From Blepharisma japonicum (Eukaryota > Ciliophora > Heterotrichea > Heterotrichida > Blepharismidae): a DNA stretch of 64,000 nucleotides. Below, piece by piece: positions 36,005 through 47,198 of this stretch. The position numbers and the translations under genes are program-made. Where the stretch lies: positions 248,001 to 312,000 of the forward strand of contig CATKHK010000049.1 of the NCBI GenBank assembly GCA_949751835.1. The letters are read 5' to 3'. How positions within the stretch are numbered: the stretch's first letter is position 1; every line of letters starts with the position of its first letter. Below the pieces are notes generated by a model. That model worked only from the letters and a program-made list of their open reading frames with translations. It was not told the origin of the DNA and did no database searches.

Positions 36005-36895
36005 TTAAAATGTAAAAGAAGCTATATAATCTGAAATCTTATGAGCATGATGAAAATCATAAAGCTCAATAAACCTTTTAGGATAAAGCTGCTGATCTAT
36101 TGTATGGCCAAACAAAAAGAATCAATATGGCCCTGAAAGATGCTCCTGTACATTATCCACTCTTTCTACTTCTTGAATATTTCCAACAGTAGCTACTCTT
36201 TCAATCAAATTTTCAAGAGTTAAAGATTCTGGCTCCACTGCAAAAAACAATCCATAAGCCCTTCTTTCAATAAGAATTCTATACATATCAGCTAAATCTT
36301 CATGATGAATAAAAGGAATATGAGGATTTTTTTTGCTAGCAACCAAAATCTTATTTTCTGATTTGCAAGCTCTAATTCAGTGATCTACAGAGCATTTCCC
36401 ATAAACCCAGCTAACTCTTAATACAACTCCATGAAGGTTTTCTGTGCTTGCGTTTATAACCTTTTTTTCTCTTAATCTTCTCGCAACTGAAAGAGGGACG
36501 CTATGAGAAGTATCATCATGGTCTTCGTCAATAATTTCAGTTGTATCACCATTTAATCCTGTATCTGAAGTATAAACAAGGGTGATTGGTTTAATTTGAG
36601 CTGTTTTTTTGGCTGCTTGTATCAACGCATCAATTGTTATTTCTTCTGCTTCAGGAGATCACTGATAAACACAGTGGATAATTGCATCATATCCCATAGC
36701 AACTTCTCCAAGCTGATGAGCATTTGTATCAGTAATATCAAATAGAATGTAGTGAGCTCTATCGCCTTTGCTTGCTATTATCTGGCCTTTCTCTTCGTTT
36801 CTTGCAGTGCAAGTAACATCATGACCATGAGAAAGCAAATTTTCCAAAACTGAGCTTCCAACTGCCCCAGTAGCTCCTGTCAAGAAGACTCTCAT
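36005..36895 (-). CDS. NmrA-like atypical SDR, copy G, 296 aa
   Basis: Intact only when UGA is Trp: TGA codons at 36659 (YQWSPEAEE), 36377 (DHWIRACK) and 36122 (GPYWFFLFG). In other copies the last position is Gly/Glu (GPYGFF), so this Trp is a substitution, while DHWIRACK is the conserved Trp. MRVFLTGATGAVG start; C-terminus LYPKRFIELYDFHHAHKISDY. First gene of the array in transcription order. Confidence 0.88.
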
Positions 36896-37418
36896 TTTAT
36901 TATAACTGTTGGAGAGAAATACACAAAAATGTTCAAAACTTAGATCTATGAGAATTATTTAAATCAATTAAAAGCTTGATAAAATTATTGCCACTGGATA
37001 TTTTCTTGTATCACCTACATCCAGAATTATGGAGTTAAGAAGAGCTTATTAAAAGAGCAAAAATAATTTCTGAATTTCAATTAATGTAGCATTAAAACAA
37101 AATAAGTTTACAAAACTTTATCACATCTTAAATAGCTTCGAAAATAATATGTATTTCTATCATAAACACATTATTTTTTATCTCAGCACGCTGCTGATGA
37201 AATACAAGCAATTATTATTGCAAATATATAGAAGTTGCAGTCTATTACCTGTAAAATCAAGAGGATGTTTGAATAATAAGCATTCAGATGCTTATTAATA
37301 ATTTACGAGTCTGATCAACTCTTACATAAGTCTATAATTAAATTAAGCAAATGCCGGTGTAAAATATAAAAATTATATATTTAAATAGATATTACGAAAT
37401 TATTATCAAAAAACAAAA
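36896..37418. other. Spacer
   Basis: 523 bp of AT-rich DNA marking the right edge of the SDR array; no gene seen. Confidence 0.35.
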
Positions 37419-38804
37419 TTAAAACTTTTTTTCCTTTTCCAAAGCTATTCTCCACGACTCTGAAAACTCATCGACTCTACTTACAAACTCTTGATGAAAC
37501 CCCTGCTCTGAAGTCTGAGGAATCGTTATTTTTGGCACTTTATCAGATTTTCCAGATGATTTCCCATCCGACAAAGTCTGCTCATTTGTTGGAATGTCTT
37601 CATCACTATTTAGCCCTAATGACCCTTGACTATCTTGCTTGTTTAATTTTAATTTCGGGATTGATGGTCCAAGTGAGTTATTTCTTGATTTCCTTGATGC
37701 AGTTGTATCCAAATTAGTTTCTTCTGTCATTTGCTTAGCTAAGCTTTTCTTTAGCTGGACATCAGTTTCATAAATATCTTCAACTGGGATTCCTCTTTTT
37801 TTAATAGCACATAGCAGTTTTTTCATGCTTTTTTCTCTGGATCTATAGCTATGAATTGTTTTTTTGGCAGCTTTTAATTCGTCACAGTATTTATTTCTGT
37901 CTTCTATTAACAACTGCCAAGACCGTTGATCAGGATTTAATTGATTTTCATAAATTCTTTTGGAGTTTTCAGCTCTATCTTGATAGTCTTTTATATCTAT
38001 CTTTAATTCTTCGATATATTTAGATAGTTTTTCATTTTTACGCGCTTCTTTTTTAAATTTCAAAACTATTTCTTTTTTGTCTTCAATTTCCTTTGAAAGT
38101 GTCTGCATAATTGTTTTATTTTCATTAGATAATCGAAAAATATCATTACTTGAAGAGCTATTTAATAAATCTTCATATGCTCGTTTAATCCTACTCAGAA
38201 GCCTACCAAAACATTTATCTCTGTCTATAATAAGCTGAAATACATCTCCGTAAATACTAATTCTTGTTTTTTCATTGCTTTTATCCACATTTAATGATAA
38301 TTGTTCATTTAAATATATTTCAAGCTTATGAGCTTCCTGCATTCTTGGGGAGTCTTCACTCAGTATCCCATTTGAAAAAGAATGAAATGATGAATTTTTT
38401 GATTTTTTAGAAGTTTCATTCACTCCTATAGTTCTTGACTCAGACAATCCCATATCACAAAAACTTGTTTGTTTTAAATGCAAAGACAGGTTCCTAAACG
38501 AAGCATTTGGAGATATATTTGCACTCAGCGGAAAGCATGATTCTGATGTGTATTTGCTTTTACTAGGAGATTGGGAAGGGGAGACCTTTTCGCTTTTCAT
38601 TTTGAGGTGCTTTACAGTTTTTGATTGGATTAAAGTTCTGATTTTATTAGGGTGAAGCTTTTTGTTTTCAGGTTTTGGGAGAGGTTTGACTAAAAATGAA
38701 GATGAAAGCTGTGAATTTCTTATCTTGGTTGGTGTAGATTTTTGGCTTAGTGAATGTCTTGTGAGGGGTGTGGGATCAGGCATTGTGGATGATTTTTTGG
38801 ACAT
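37419..38804 (-). CDS. Coiled-coil protein with basic Ser-rich N-terminus, 461 aa
   Basis: There is no TGA in frame; it runs from ATG 38804 to TAA. Residues 1-150 are Lys/Ser/Pro-rich and probably disordered (for example SPSQSPSKSKYTSES). A helical central region (about 160-340) has heptads, with LFRLI-like hydrophobics and charged spacers (EIEDKKEIVLKFKKEARKNE), and ends with the motif AIKKRGIPVEDIYETDV. The tail is Ser/Thr-rich. No family is recognised with certainty; such proteins in ciliates are often cytoskeletal. Confidence 0.8.
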   Translation of the reverse strand: MSKKSSTMPDPTPLTRHSLSQKSTPTKIRNSQLSSSFLVKPLPKPENKKLHPNKIRTLIQSKTVKHLKMKSEKVSPSQSPSKSKYTSESCFPLSANISPNASFRNLSLHLKQTSFCDMGLSESRTIGVNETSKKSKNSSFHSFSNGILSEDSPRMQEAHKLEIYLNEQLSLNVDKSNEKTRISIYGDVFQLIIDRDKCFGRLLSRIKRAYEDLLNSSSSNDIFRLSNENKTIMQTLSKEIEDKKEIVLKFKKEARKNEKLSKYIEELKIDIKDYQDRAENSKRIYENQLNPDQRSWQLLIEDRNKYCDELKAAKKTIHSYRSREKSMKKLLCAIKKRGIPVEDIYETDVQLKKSLAKQMTEETNLDTTASRKSRNNSLGPSIPKLKLNKQDSQGSLGLNSDEDIPTNEQTLSDGKSSGKSDKVPKITIPQTSEQGFHQEFVSRVDEFSESWRIALEKEKKF

Positions 38805-39026
38805 TCTTAGTTTGGTAAGTACAAATAATCATGGATGAATGAAAACCCAATTTTAAAATCCCTAAAATTATTTTATGAAATTTGAGAAATAAAAGGGCGT
38901 GAAGAATCGTTATTATACAGATTATTATTTGTTAAACATTAAATATAATTAAAAATTTATCTCCTCTGCCATTAAATTAAGCTAACTTCATTTTTTTAAA
39001 ATACATCATTTTTAATCAAAATTGTT

Positions 39027-39941
39027 TTATACAAAGGTACTGATTTGAGATGGCTTGCTTTTAGAATCTTTTTGCATAAGATAAACTTTTAATCCAGCTG
39101 CAATATCTCTTTTCATCAACCTATTGTGCCTTGTTGTCATTGTAATAGGAAGTTTTAGTGGATTAGACTTTGGTGTCATCATTGACTGCCCAAATGAAGC
39201 AAAATTCATTTTTGAAGTCGAGCTTTTTGAAGTTTGCTCATTTCTAATGCTCACTGCGGGGCTTATACTTTGTGATTCCATTCTCTGCATCTTTCTTACA
39301 TTCCTTCTTTCATTTACCATTGATTTAAATCTTTCTCTTCTTTCTTTCAACTCATTCAAGCTTTTATATATATTATTCACCAAAGGGTGCCTCAAATCCA
39401 AATATTTTTTGGCTAACTCATAGCCTTTTTCCATATTTTCATAAGCTTGATTGATGTCATACATAAACTCAAACTCAATTCCGGCATTATAATACGCAGC
39501 TACAATTTTTGTAATTTGGCTACTATTTAGCTCATTTTCATCTATTTGAGTAAATAGGCTCAATGCATGTTTAACATGCTTAAGCGCGGGTGCATGTTTT
39601 CCTAATTGTGAGTTTATTGCACATAAGTTAAGCTGTGTAGATGCAAGATCAAAAGGATTAGACAAAGTCTGATATTCAAGTTTGGCTGCTTGATTTAAAT
39701 ATAATAATGCTACATTTGGTTGATTCATTCGTTTGTAATAGCATGCGAGATTATTAAAAGTCAAAGCCATCAGCATTAATCGATTTTTAAATTGTTCTGG
39801 GACACTTTCAAATAAAATTCTTTCAGCGCTTTGAAGATCTGATAATGCAATTTGTGGGTTATTTAGATTATCTAGGGCATGCTTGTTTAAAGATAAAATA
39901 CTTTCTTCTGTTATAAAAGCTTCATCTGAATATAAATCCAT
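39027..39941 (-). CDS. TPR-repeat protein, 304 aa
   Basis: A scaffold of tetratricopeptide repeats, probably for protein-protein binding. Repeats are readable at about residues 15-190: TFNNLACYYKRMNQPNVALLYLNQAAK, ASTQLNLCAINSQLGKHAPALKHVKHAL, then a longer-spaced repeat with AYYNAGIEFEF and NQAYENMEKGYELAKK. The C-terminal ~110 residues are basic, Met/Ser/Arg-rich and disordered. The repeat spacing resembles TPR proteins of ciliary transport, but no specific member is recognised. No UGA codons. Confidence 0.85.
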   Translation of the reverse strand: MDLYSDEAFITEESILSLNKHALDNLNNPQIALSDLQSAERILFESVPEQFKNRLMLMALTFNNLACYYKRMNQPNVALLYLNQAAKLEYQTLSNPFDLASTQLNLCAINSQLGKHAPALKHVKHALSLFTQIDENELNSSQITKIVAAYYNAGIEFEFMYDINQAYENMEKGYELAKKYLDLRHPLVNNIYKSLNELKERRERFKSMVNERRNVRKMQRMESQSISPAVSIRNEQTSKSSTSKMNFASFGQSMMTPKSNPLKLPITMTTRHNRLMKRDIAAGLKVYLMQKDSKSKPSQISTFV

Positions 39942-40148
39942 TTTAATCGAGACTTACATGTTGCAGGAGAAAAAAAGGCAAAATTCAAAATAATTCGAAG
40001 AGACAAATTATTTTATGGCTGAAAAGAATAGAAAACATAAGAAAAAATATTTAAAAAATTATGAAAAAATAAATTAACTAAAAATATTCAAATTGGATAT
40101 TCGTTTATATCATTTAATAATAGTGTCGAATTCCCGCCTATAATTATT

Positions 40149-40490
40149 ATGGTAAAGCTCCCTGCAATCCTTCTTACAGTCTCAACTATTGGACTTCTCA
40201 TAAATCAGTATTCCAAATTCCCTCTGTTCTACAACAACCCAATTTCAACACTTCTCATCCCAAGCTTTGTCATGATTATCATTCTTATCATTACAAGAGT
40301 CAAAGAAAATAAACCAAAAATTCGTGTAGCCAATCCTATTCCTAGTCATCAATATGAAGAGCAAGGCAGACAATATACCGAATCTAAATTAAAAGAACTT
40401 ATCGAAAGCCCTGAATATAAACGACTGGCTGAAGAAAAGAAATTGCCAACACCAACACGATTAAATTTTACAGGTTCTAATGTAAGATAA
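40149..40490 (+). CDS. Small membrane protein, 113 aa
   Basis: Two hydrophobic segments (about residues 3-20 and 34-50: PSFVMIIILIITRV) are followed by a charged cytosolic tail (QYTESKLKELIESPEYKRLAEEK). There is no recognised family. It ends 11 nt before the end of the convergent ubiquitin-L40 gene, so the 3' ends must overlap. No UGA. Confidence 0.75.
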   Translation: MVKLPAILLTVSTIGLLINQYSKFPLFYNNPISTLLIPSFVMIIILIITRVKENKPKIRVANPIPSHQYEEQGRQYTESKLKELIESPEYKRLAEEKKLPTPTRLNFTGSNVR

Positions 40491-40501
40491 AGAAGTAAAT
40501 T

Positions 40502-40954
<453 letters not shown>

Positions 40955-41002
40955 TTAATAGATCTGCATAGAGAAATTTTGAGGATAATAAATTAATAAA
41001 AA

Positions 41003-42514
41003 CTACATAACTACACACATTTCACAAGCTACATTTTTGGATTCATCAAAAGAAATTTGTGGGGACATTGAATGGCTTCTTGTAGAATAATGCTTTGAAT
41101 CTTGTTCAAGCCTTTTCAAAATTCTGTTCCTAAACTCTGCTTTTTTGATTTTTATTTCTTTTTCAAGAACATCATGTGTGATTGGATGTTTAGTAAACAT
41201 TGATAATACTAAATTTTCATATTCATCATACCCAGCATCAATAAATTGTTGATAAAGGTTTTCAAGGCCTAAATCTTCAAGCCATTCTCTCAGTGTTGGC
41301 TGCATAAATAACCCAGCTGTTGCATTACTGGGGGCTACACAGCACTTAAGAAAACCTTGTTTTCCATTCCATGCAGAGCTTGAATTTTTTTTAACTGCCC
41401 GTTTTTGAATCAATCCTGCTTCTTCTTCTAATTTCATAATAATTCTTTTCCTATGCCCAGCTTTTGAAATTCCGATTGATGCAAGATGCTGCTCTGTAAT
41501 TGGCATTGGGGTTAACATCTGTGCAGACATAGACTGGACATCGTCATATCCAGCATCTACCATGACTTCATAAAATTCTGATAGTCCAAGCTTATCAAGT
41601 CAATCAAAAATCGGTTTTAGTTCATATTCTCCATTGATTTGGGTGCTTTTTATGCTACTTTGGCCTGTGGTATCCCTATTAGAAACCCTCATAACTTCTT
41701 GAAATTTCTCTTTTCCAAAAGTATCAAACCCTTGAGGATTCGCAAAAAGCATTCGTTCATGGTCTCCTAACTCAGAAAAATCATACGAAATAACATCACT
41801 TATAGGGCTTAATGTCCCAGCTACGCTTGGGCTAAGGAAAACGCTACTCATTTCAGCACTTTGCTCTTCTTCAACTATATCTTTTTCAAATTTCCCTGAC
41901 AAGATTTCTATCATTTTTTCATTTTTTGTTAAATCAAAAGCACTTTTGCCTTGTTTATCCCGAATTTCTGGATCTGCTCCATCAGTAATCATAAGTTTTA
42001 CACATTCCGTATGTCCACAGTCAACTGCATAATGCAAAGGAGTCCTTCCAAACTACTTATGAATTACCATATAATTTGCCAAATTAGGATTTGCGTTATG
42101 TTCTAGTAGAAGTTTAATCATTTTTATGTCTCCACGGAAAGCAGCATGATGGAGAGGGCTATCACCGTCATTTTGCTGATAATTTGTGTCAGCTCCATAA
42201 GAAATTAATAATTCTGCCATTTGATACTGAGAATTGTCTGCTGCTTGATGTAAAGGAGTTTCGCCTAGATTATTTGGAATATTAGGGTTAGCTCCTTGCA
42301 ATAGTAAATATTTAGACGCTTCAAAATGCCCACATATCACAGTTCGGTATAGAGGAGCCCATCCAAGCTAATTTAAAATTACTCCTGCGTCTCTTTCATC
42401 TATTTTGTCAGGTTGTGCTTCATATGCAGATTTGATAGAATTTAAATCACCCATTCTGCATGCTCTATGAAGATCCATTGTCTCTGTTTCAAGGCTTTTC
42501 TCAAATTTACTCAT
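41003..42514 (-). CDS. Ankyrin-repeat protein with two SAM domains and CaaX end, 493 aa, two introns
   Basis: Three exons: 42383-42514, 42068-42367 and 41003-42052. Five ankyrin repeats run from about residue 15 to 190 (GWAPLYRTVICGHFEASKYLL, GETPLHQAADNS, GDSPLHHAAFRGD, GRTPLHYAVDCGH); both introns fall inside repeats. Two SAM domains follow (IFDWLDKLGLSEFYEVMVDAGYD, with its Trp by TGA at 41597, and LREWLEDLGLENLYQQFIDAGYD). The last four residues are CVVM before TAG, a CaaX prenylation motif for farnesyl transfer. The result is a membrane-anchored scaffold; partners are unknown. The tandem SAM spacing is about 125 residues. Confidence 0.9.
42053..42067 (-). other. 15-nt intron
   Basis: Minus strand GTAATTCATAAGTAG; phase 0, acceptor TAG is an in-frame stop. 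Splicing restores an ankyrin repeat (NYM|FGRTPLHYA). Confidence 0.95.
42368..42382 (-). other. 15-nt intron
   Basis: Minus strand GTAATTTTAAATTAG; phase 0, acceptor TAG in frame. It joins DAG|LGWAPLY. Confidence 0.95.
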
Positions 42515-42636
42515 TTTAAAATATAACGAGATATATGAAATTGAATGAAAAAGGTATAAAAATAGTTAAAATCCTAATCTAAGCCTTATATGAAAATCAC
42601 TTAAACACAAAATAAAGGGCAAAAGATCTTTATAAA

Positions 42637-43065
42637 TTAGATGATGCCTATCTTGTTTGCGATATCAAGTCCTTCATATTCAGGTGATACTTTGATGAAA
42701 GCTTTCTTCTTTCCATCTGGCCTGATTAAGGTGTTGACTTTTGCAACTTTGATGTTATAAAGCTTCTCTGCAGCGTCCTTGATTTGTTTTTTGTTAGCCA
42801 TTGGGTGAGCGAGGAAAACCAAGGTGTTGTGATCTTCAATTGTCTTTAAAGCCTTTTCAGTGGCGAGAGGCATAGTGATGGTGGAAAACTTGTCAAGTCT
42901 GGTTTTGCCTGGAAGACTCTTGCGAGCGTACTTAGGAGTTCTTGCTACTATTTTGGTATCTGGTCTTCTGAACCTCACGCTTGTCACTCTTTTGTGCTTC
43001 TGCTCTTTTTCTCCTTTGCGAACTGCTTTAGCAGTCTTCTTGGCCTCACCTTTTTTGCCTGCCAT
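42637..43065 (-). CDS. RPL23A: 60S ribosomal protein L23a (uL23), 142 aa
   Basis: A basic N-terminal extension typical of the eukaryotic protein is followed by the uL23 core: [90 protein letters not shown]. It is full length and ends in TAA. It sits at the exit tunnel and SRP site. No UGA codons. Confidence 0.97.
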   Translation of the reverse strand: MAGKKGEAKKTAKAVRKGEKEQKHKRVTSVRFRRPDTKIVARTPKYARKSLPGKTRLDKFSTITMPLATEKALKTIEDHNTLVFLAHPMANKKQIKDAAEKLYNIKVAKVNTLIRPDGKKKAFIKVSPEYEGLDIANKIGII

Positions 43066-43658
43066 TTATGGATTCTAATCCATTTCAAAAGAAATACCAT
43101 TACAACTTAGTTAGCACAATTAATAGAAAATCTCTGATGTAGTAAAATAAGTCTTAATAGTTTAAATACAATTATAAAGATAAAAATTTTATAGAGGATT
43201 TTCAGATACAATGATTAAACGATATGTTTTATGAAATAGCTACTGTGCAATTTTGCGGAATAAAGGATTAATAAAAAGATTTAGGTATTTTTTGCACTTA
43301 AAAAGGAATAAATAAAATATGAAGTTCTCCTTAACGGATTGGGCTTGACTCTTTATTAAAATTCCAGTTGATTATTTGACTAATTAAGCGAAAATCTGTG
43401 ATTATAAAAGCCACTTTATTGTCCACTTTGGCAGAATAATTCAAATGAAATTATAAAAGAATTTAAGCTTGAAATTGTTGAGAATTTAAATTGTTATTTT
43501 CTATCAAAATTGAAAAGTAAACTAAAACCCCTCAAATATTTGTAATAAATAAGTATTATAATCATCTTCATTTCAGTTTTTATTTTTAAAATAAATTCTC
43601 ACTATTTTAAAGATTAAAATTAATTGTTAATATTTAAATTTGCCATTTTAAACCGAAG
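43066..43658. other. Spacer, divergent
   Basis: 593 bp of AT-rich DNA between the L23a start and a plus-strand small ORF; contains the L23a promoter. No gene recognised. Confidence 0.4.
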
Positions 43659-43868
43659 ATGAACTATCCAAGTCCACTTTCTTCCAGAAAGGCGATGAAC
43701 TCTCGTAGAATGCCTCTATCACCTCTACCTCAAGGCTTTTCTCCAATAGTGAAGCTGAAGTCTGTAGATTTTGAAAAAGAAAACTTATATCCCTCTACCC
43801 CAAATACATCATCTACATTTGAATCTCCACACTCCGAAATGGATTCTCCTTTTTTTACTCTTCGCTAA
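43659..43868 (+). CDS. Small Ser/Pro-rich protein or first part of a broken gene, 69 aa
   Basis: ATG 43659 gives a Ser/Pro-rich sequence (SPLSSRKAMNSRRMPLSPLP, then FEKENLYPSTPNTSSTFESP) that looks like a cell-cycle-type disordered region with many S/TP sites, ending in TAA right after a run of T. The frame one base over continues open to 43971 and, past one TAA, to 44301. It may be the 5' part of a frameshifted gene. No family. Confidence 0.5.
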   Translation: MNYPSPLSSRKAMNSRRMPLSPLPQGFSPIVKLKSVDFEKENLYPSTPNTSSTFESPHSEMDSPFFTLR

Positions 43869-43971
43869 AATCAAGAAGCAGTATTGCTTTGTAAATTTAA
43901 AATTTAGTTTCAAAGATTATTTAAGTATTTGGACTCTTTGTGTAAATTGAAAAACAAATTTTCATAAATAA

Positions 43972-44301
43972 TTCTTTCAAGCCGATATTCATAATCCATG
44001 AAATTATTACGAAATAAAATCAGAAGAATCGGCTAATCTTTTAAGTGACTTACTGCAAGACTTGTGGCCACCACTCTACCAGCCTTCTAACTGTGAGCTA
44101 AAACCCTTCGAGGAAATCTTTATCAATTTTATATATAAAATGCAATGTGCGTGGGCTCTCTTTCCTCCTCCCTCAAGTGAGTCACCACCAGGACTTTTCA
44201 ACAGTATTATCTATTTATATACTGGGATAACCTTTATCTGCCTACCCTTTTTAGACGTTCCTCTTAAGCTAGAGTATCTTTTCTTCCTCAATGAAATATA
44301 A
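43972..44301 (+). pseudogene. Open protein-like stretch without a start, possibly the 3' part of a broken gene
   Basis: 109 codons are open from 43972 (just after a TAA) to TAA 44301, with one TGA Trp. The text is protein-like (ADIHNPWNYYEIKSEESANL, LLQDLWPPLYQPSN, FALFPPPSSESPPG-like). The only ATG lies at 44140, halfway. No 15-nt intron links it to 43659, and no family is recognised. Confidence 0.4.
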
Positions 44302-45805
44302 GTTAAGTTTTAATAGATTTGCTTTTAAATTATACATAATTGCAAAAAATAATTTCTTTTATTAAATTTATCATAGAACTAACTTGTAGAGAAATTTTGA
44401 AGAGTAAGAAGTTATTAGAGGATTCTTTGATTTTCTAAATATAATGATTTATTAATAAAAATTGAATAAAGTTATTGAATGAATAAAAAACTCAAAAATC
44501 AAGAAAATATTATATTTTACAAAGTAAACATAGCTGCACTATATGAATTTTATCGTGGTGCTTTAAAAAAAGATTTATAAACTCTTTAACTGTTAAATTC
44601 TTTAATTAAAAATTTAGGAAAAATAAAAAGAGCTGACCTTATAAAATAAGATTTTAGAGTTCATAGCAAGTAAATTTATTTTGCTAAGATAACTATAATG
44701 GATTTAAATTTATTTTTATTAAAGCTTTAAAAGTCTAAATTAAATAAAAAGGATAAAAAACAGTAAAATATATTTACTTTCTTGAGATTAATAGAACTAA
44801 TGAAATTAGATGAGTTTTGTATTTATGATAGAGGCGCCTAATATTTTACCAATTTTAATAATATATCTAATGAAAAATTAAAACTTGTGTACTGGCCAAA
44901 TATTATTCTAATTTTTTATAGAATGTGAAATCACTTGACTAGAGAAGAACTTTTTAGCTCAGTAATTTTGCATATTTGCTATATATTTTATTAATAAACT
45001 TTATCAGCGATTAAAATAAGCTTATCCTTCTCAATTTGTTAGATAGGTGAAAAATGTATAACTAGATAAAGGTCAATGGATTCAGGCACAAAATTGCTTA
45101 TCATTATATGTTCTTTATAAATAAATTGGAAAATGCTAGTCCAATTATAATTTAGATAAATATAAAATACATTTCTAGGAGATATTATGTCACTTATGTC
45201 AATTCAAATTTATAAAGTATTAGTTCCCATAGAATTTTATTTATGCTATTAAAACCTAAATTTTAGATTTAGCTAATATATTTAGCTTTAAAATTAAATT
45301 TATAAGGAAAAATGGGTTTATATCAATAAATATAAATTAATTTTTTAAAATATCCAAATGGAAGGACTTGCATATTGAGAGAAGATAAATATAGCTATAA
45401 TACTTTAGTCCCTGCCTTTTTAAATTCAATTTTTTAGTCTTTTATTGTAAATATAATTAATCAAATCTGAAGCTATTTCTAAGAGAATATGATATCATAT
45501 ACAAAACTATAGATGAATTTTGAGTGATAAAAGTTAAATTTATCAAAACTAATCGGCTGACTCTAGTGGCTGCTTAAATTAATTTATAAAAAATAAATTT
45601 CTATTATCCAAAATTATTCTTAATAATACTTTTCCTAATAATAATTTTAATTGAAAATGGCTCAATAATTAATCTGGAATCGATTTTTAAGTAATTATGC
45701 TTTAAAAATTTTTTTAGTTGAAGATTATTTTAAGTCCGACTTTTAGCCCTTTATATATTATTGCACATAATTTGAGTATGCTTACTATTAGATTATGTTA
45801 AAGCT
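44302..45805. other. 1.5-kb gene-poor spacer
   Basis: Strongly AT-rich. I see no protein-like frame, tRNA or repeat. Confidence 0.35.
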
Positions 45806-46255
45806 TTAGGCTTTTAAGTTTAAATTTGCTCGTAAAGGTGGTAAAATAGCATGATTTACCGAATAAGGACCTTTGGGTACCTCATAAACCTTTGTTGTTT
45901 CTTGCCTGAACAGAAAAGTTAGCTAAATATAAGTTACTTTTAATTCTGCAAAAATATGAACTTTTTCAAAGAGCTGTCCTGCGTGCTTTTTCTTATGATA
46001 AGATAATTGACTTCCTTGCCTATATCTCTTTGTACACCCAGGAAATTTGCAGACATAAGGTTTCTCTCCGGTATGGCAATAGGCATGATCTCTTAATGCT
46101 TGAGCAGAAGAGAGCTTTTTCTGGCAAGTCCTGCATGTAAATCGCACTTTGTGGTGATTTATTGATATGTGACGCCTTAAGTTGTATTGATTAGTATAAG
46201 TTTGCTTGCAATTGCGGTAGCTGCATCTATAGCTTTTCATTTTTATTAATCCCAT
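45806..46255 (-). CDS. C2H2 zinc-finger protein, 144 aa, one intron
   Basis: A likely DNA-binding protein. Three classical fingers: YRCSYRNCKQTYTNQYNLRRHISINH, FTCRTCQKKLSSAQALRDHAYCH, and YVCKFPGCTKRYRQGSQLSYHKKKH, with the TGEKPY linker between the last two. Exons are 45938-46255 and 45806-45922. The 15-nt intron's TAG would otherwise end the protein five residues after AELK; splicing adds 39 codons (LTFLFRQETTKVYEVPKG...), then TAA. ATG 46255 or the in-frame ATG 46240 may be used. Confidence 0.88.
45923..45937 (-). other. 15-nt intron
   Basis: Minus strand GTAACTTATATTTAG; phase 0, acceptor TAG in frame. Coding density continues beyond it. Confidence 0.85.
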
Positions 46256-47198
46256 TATTTTCCATTAAGAAATCGATAATAATTAGCGAAATATTAATAA
46301 AAATGTTAACAATTACTGTATTAATCTTTTGAATTACTTTAATTTATTTTTAAAAGGCATTTGAAAGAAATTCTTCACTTTTAACTGTAATTTATTTAAT
46401 TTAATAATTACAGAAAAAATCAAAATTTAATAATGGTGGAGCGGATAATATAAAACTTGTATAAGCAATTAGCTATAGAGCTTATAGATTCTTCAATACT
46501 TAAATTTATCACTTTCAATAAGCATCTTCTGGTTAAATTTATCTTTGGCACAAAAAAAAGATTTTATTAAACCGCTAATTTCATCGGTTTCGAATGGATG
46601 CTATATATTATAATTTACTCAAAAATATAGATTTATTCACACAAAAAATTGCTAAATCTAATAATTTAATTCATTTTATTTATCTTCTTTGGCTTTCGTC
46701 TTTGCTTGATCTATGTTTGCTTAATTTTCTTATAATTTGAAATTATTACTTATTCGAGAATTAGAGTCTAGAAAACAGCAGACTTAAAATATTTATAATT
46801 TACTGAAATAAACAAATTAATTTGCGATTAATTAATTTAGAATAATCACTTATTATCGCTTAGAAAATAATATATAAAACTTTCATATTCATAGCATTCT
46901 CAATAAATGGATTTTTAGGAATAATAAGAAATTTGCTTATAAAATTAAGATACACATTAATATATATTATGGATAATTACGAACCCATATTTAATAAATA
47001 TTCTGCACAAAGCTGCTAATTTTTACAAATTTTTAAAATATACAAATTTTGCATTTACATAACTGCAATATTAAGATTCAAACTTTACGTAAAAAATAGT
47101 TATTAGAGTTCTTTATTTGTATTTACATAAGGGGATAGCTCATGAATAACTTTTATATTATATATATAAATATTATAATAAATTAAACATATTTTTTT
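46256..47198. other. Spacer, divergent
   Basis: 943 bp of very AT-rich DNA between the zinc-finger gene and the RING-H2 gene, which diverge from it. Both promoters are presumed here; no motif or gene is recognised. Confidence 0.35.

Larger units (their letters stand above)
28511..36895 (-). repeat. Tandem array of six SDR paralogues (copies B-G)
   Basis: Six copies of a ~0.9-kb gene, all on the minus strand, with non-coding spacers of about 0.27-1.1 kb; a seventh (A) lies 10 kb to the left. B, D, E and G are intact; C and F are frameshifted. D and E are the most similar pair by eye and share the shorter LVYTSDFGLNGNTTE/LVFTSDFGLNGNTTE form. The spacers are not visibly conserved, which argues for old duplications followed by gene decay, apart from the D/E pair. 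Confidence 0.85.

Noticed and set aside
44047-44067. GTGACTTACTGCAAG (15 nt) as an intron
   Set aside because: It starts GTG, is GC-richer than all others, and its removal is not needed to keep the frame.
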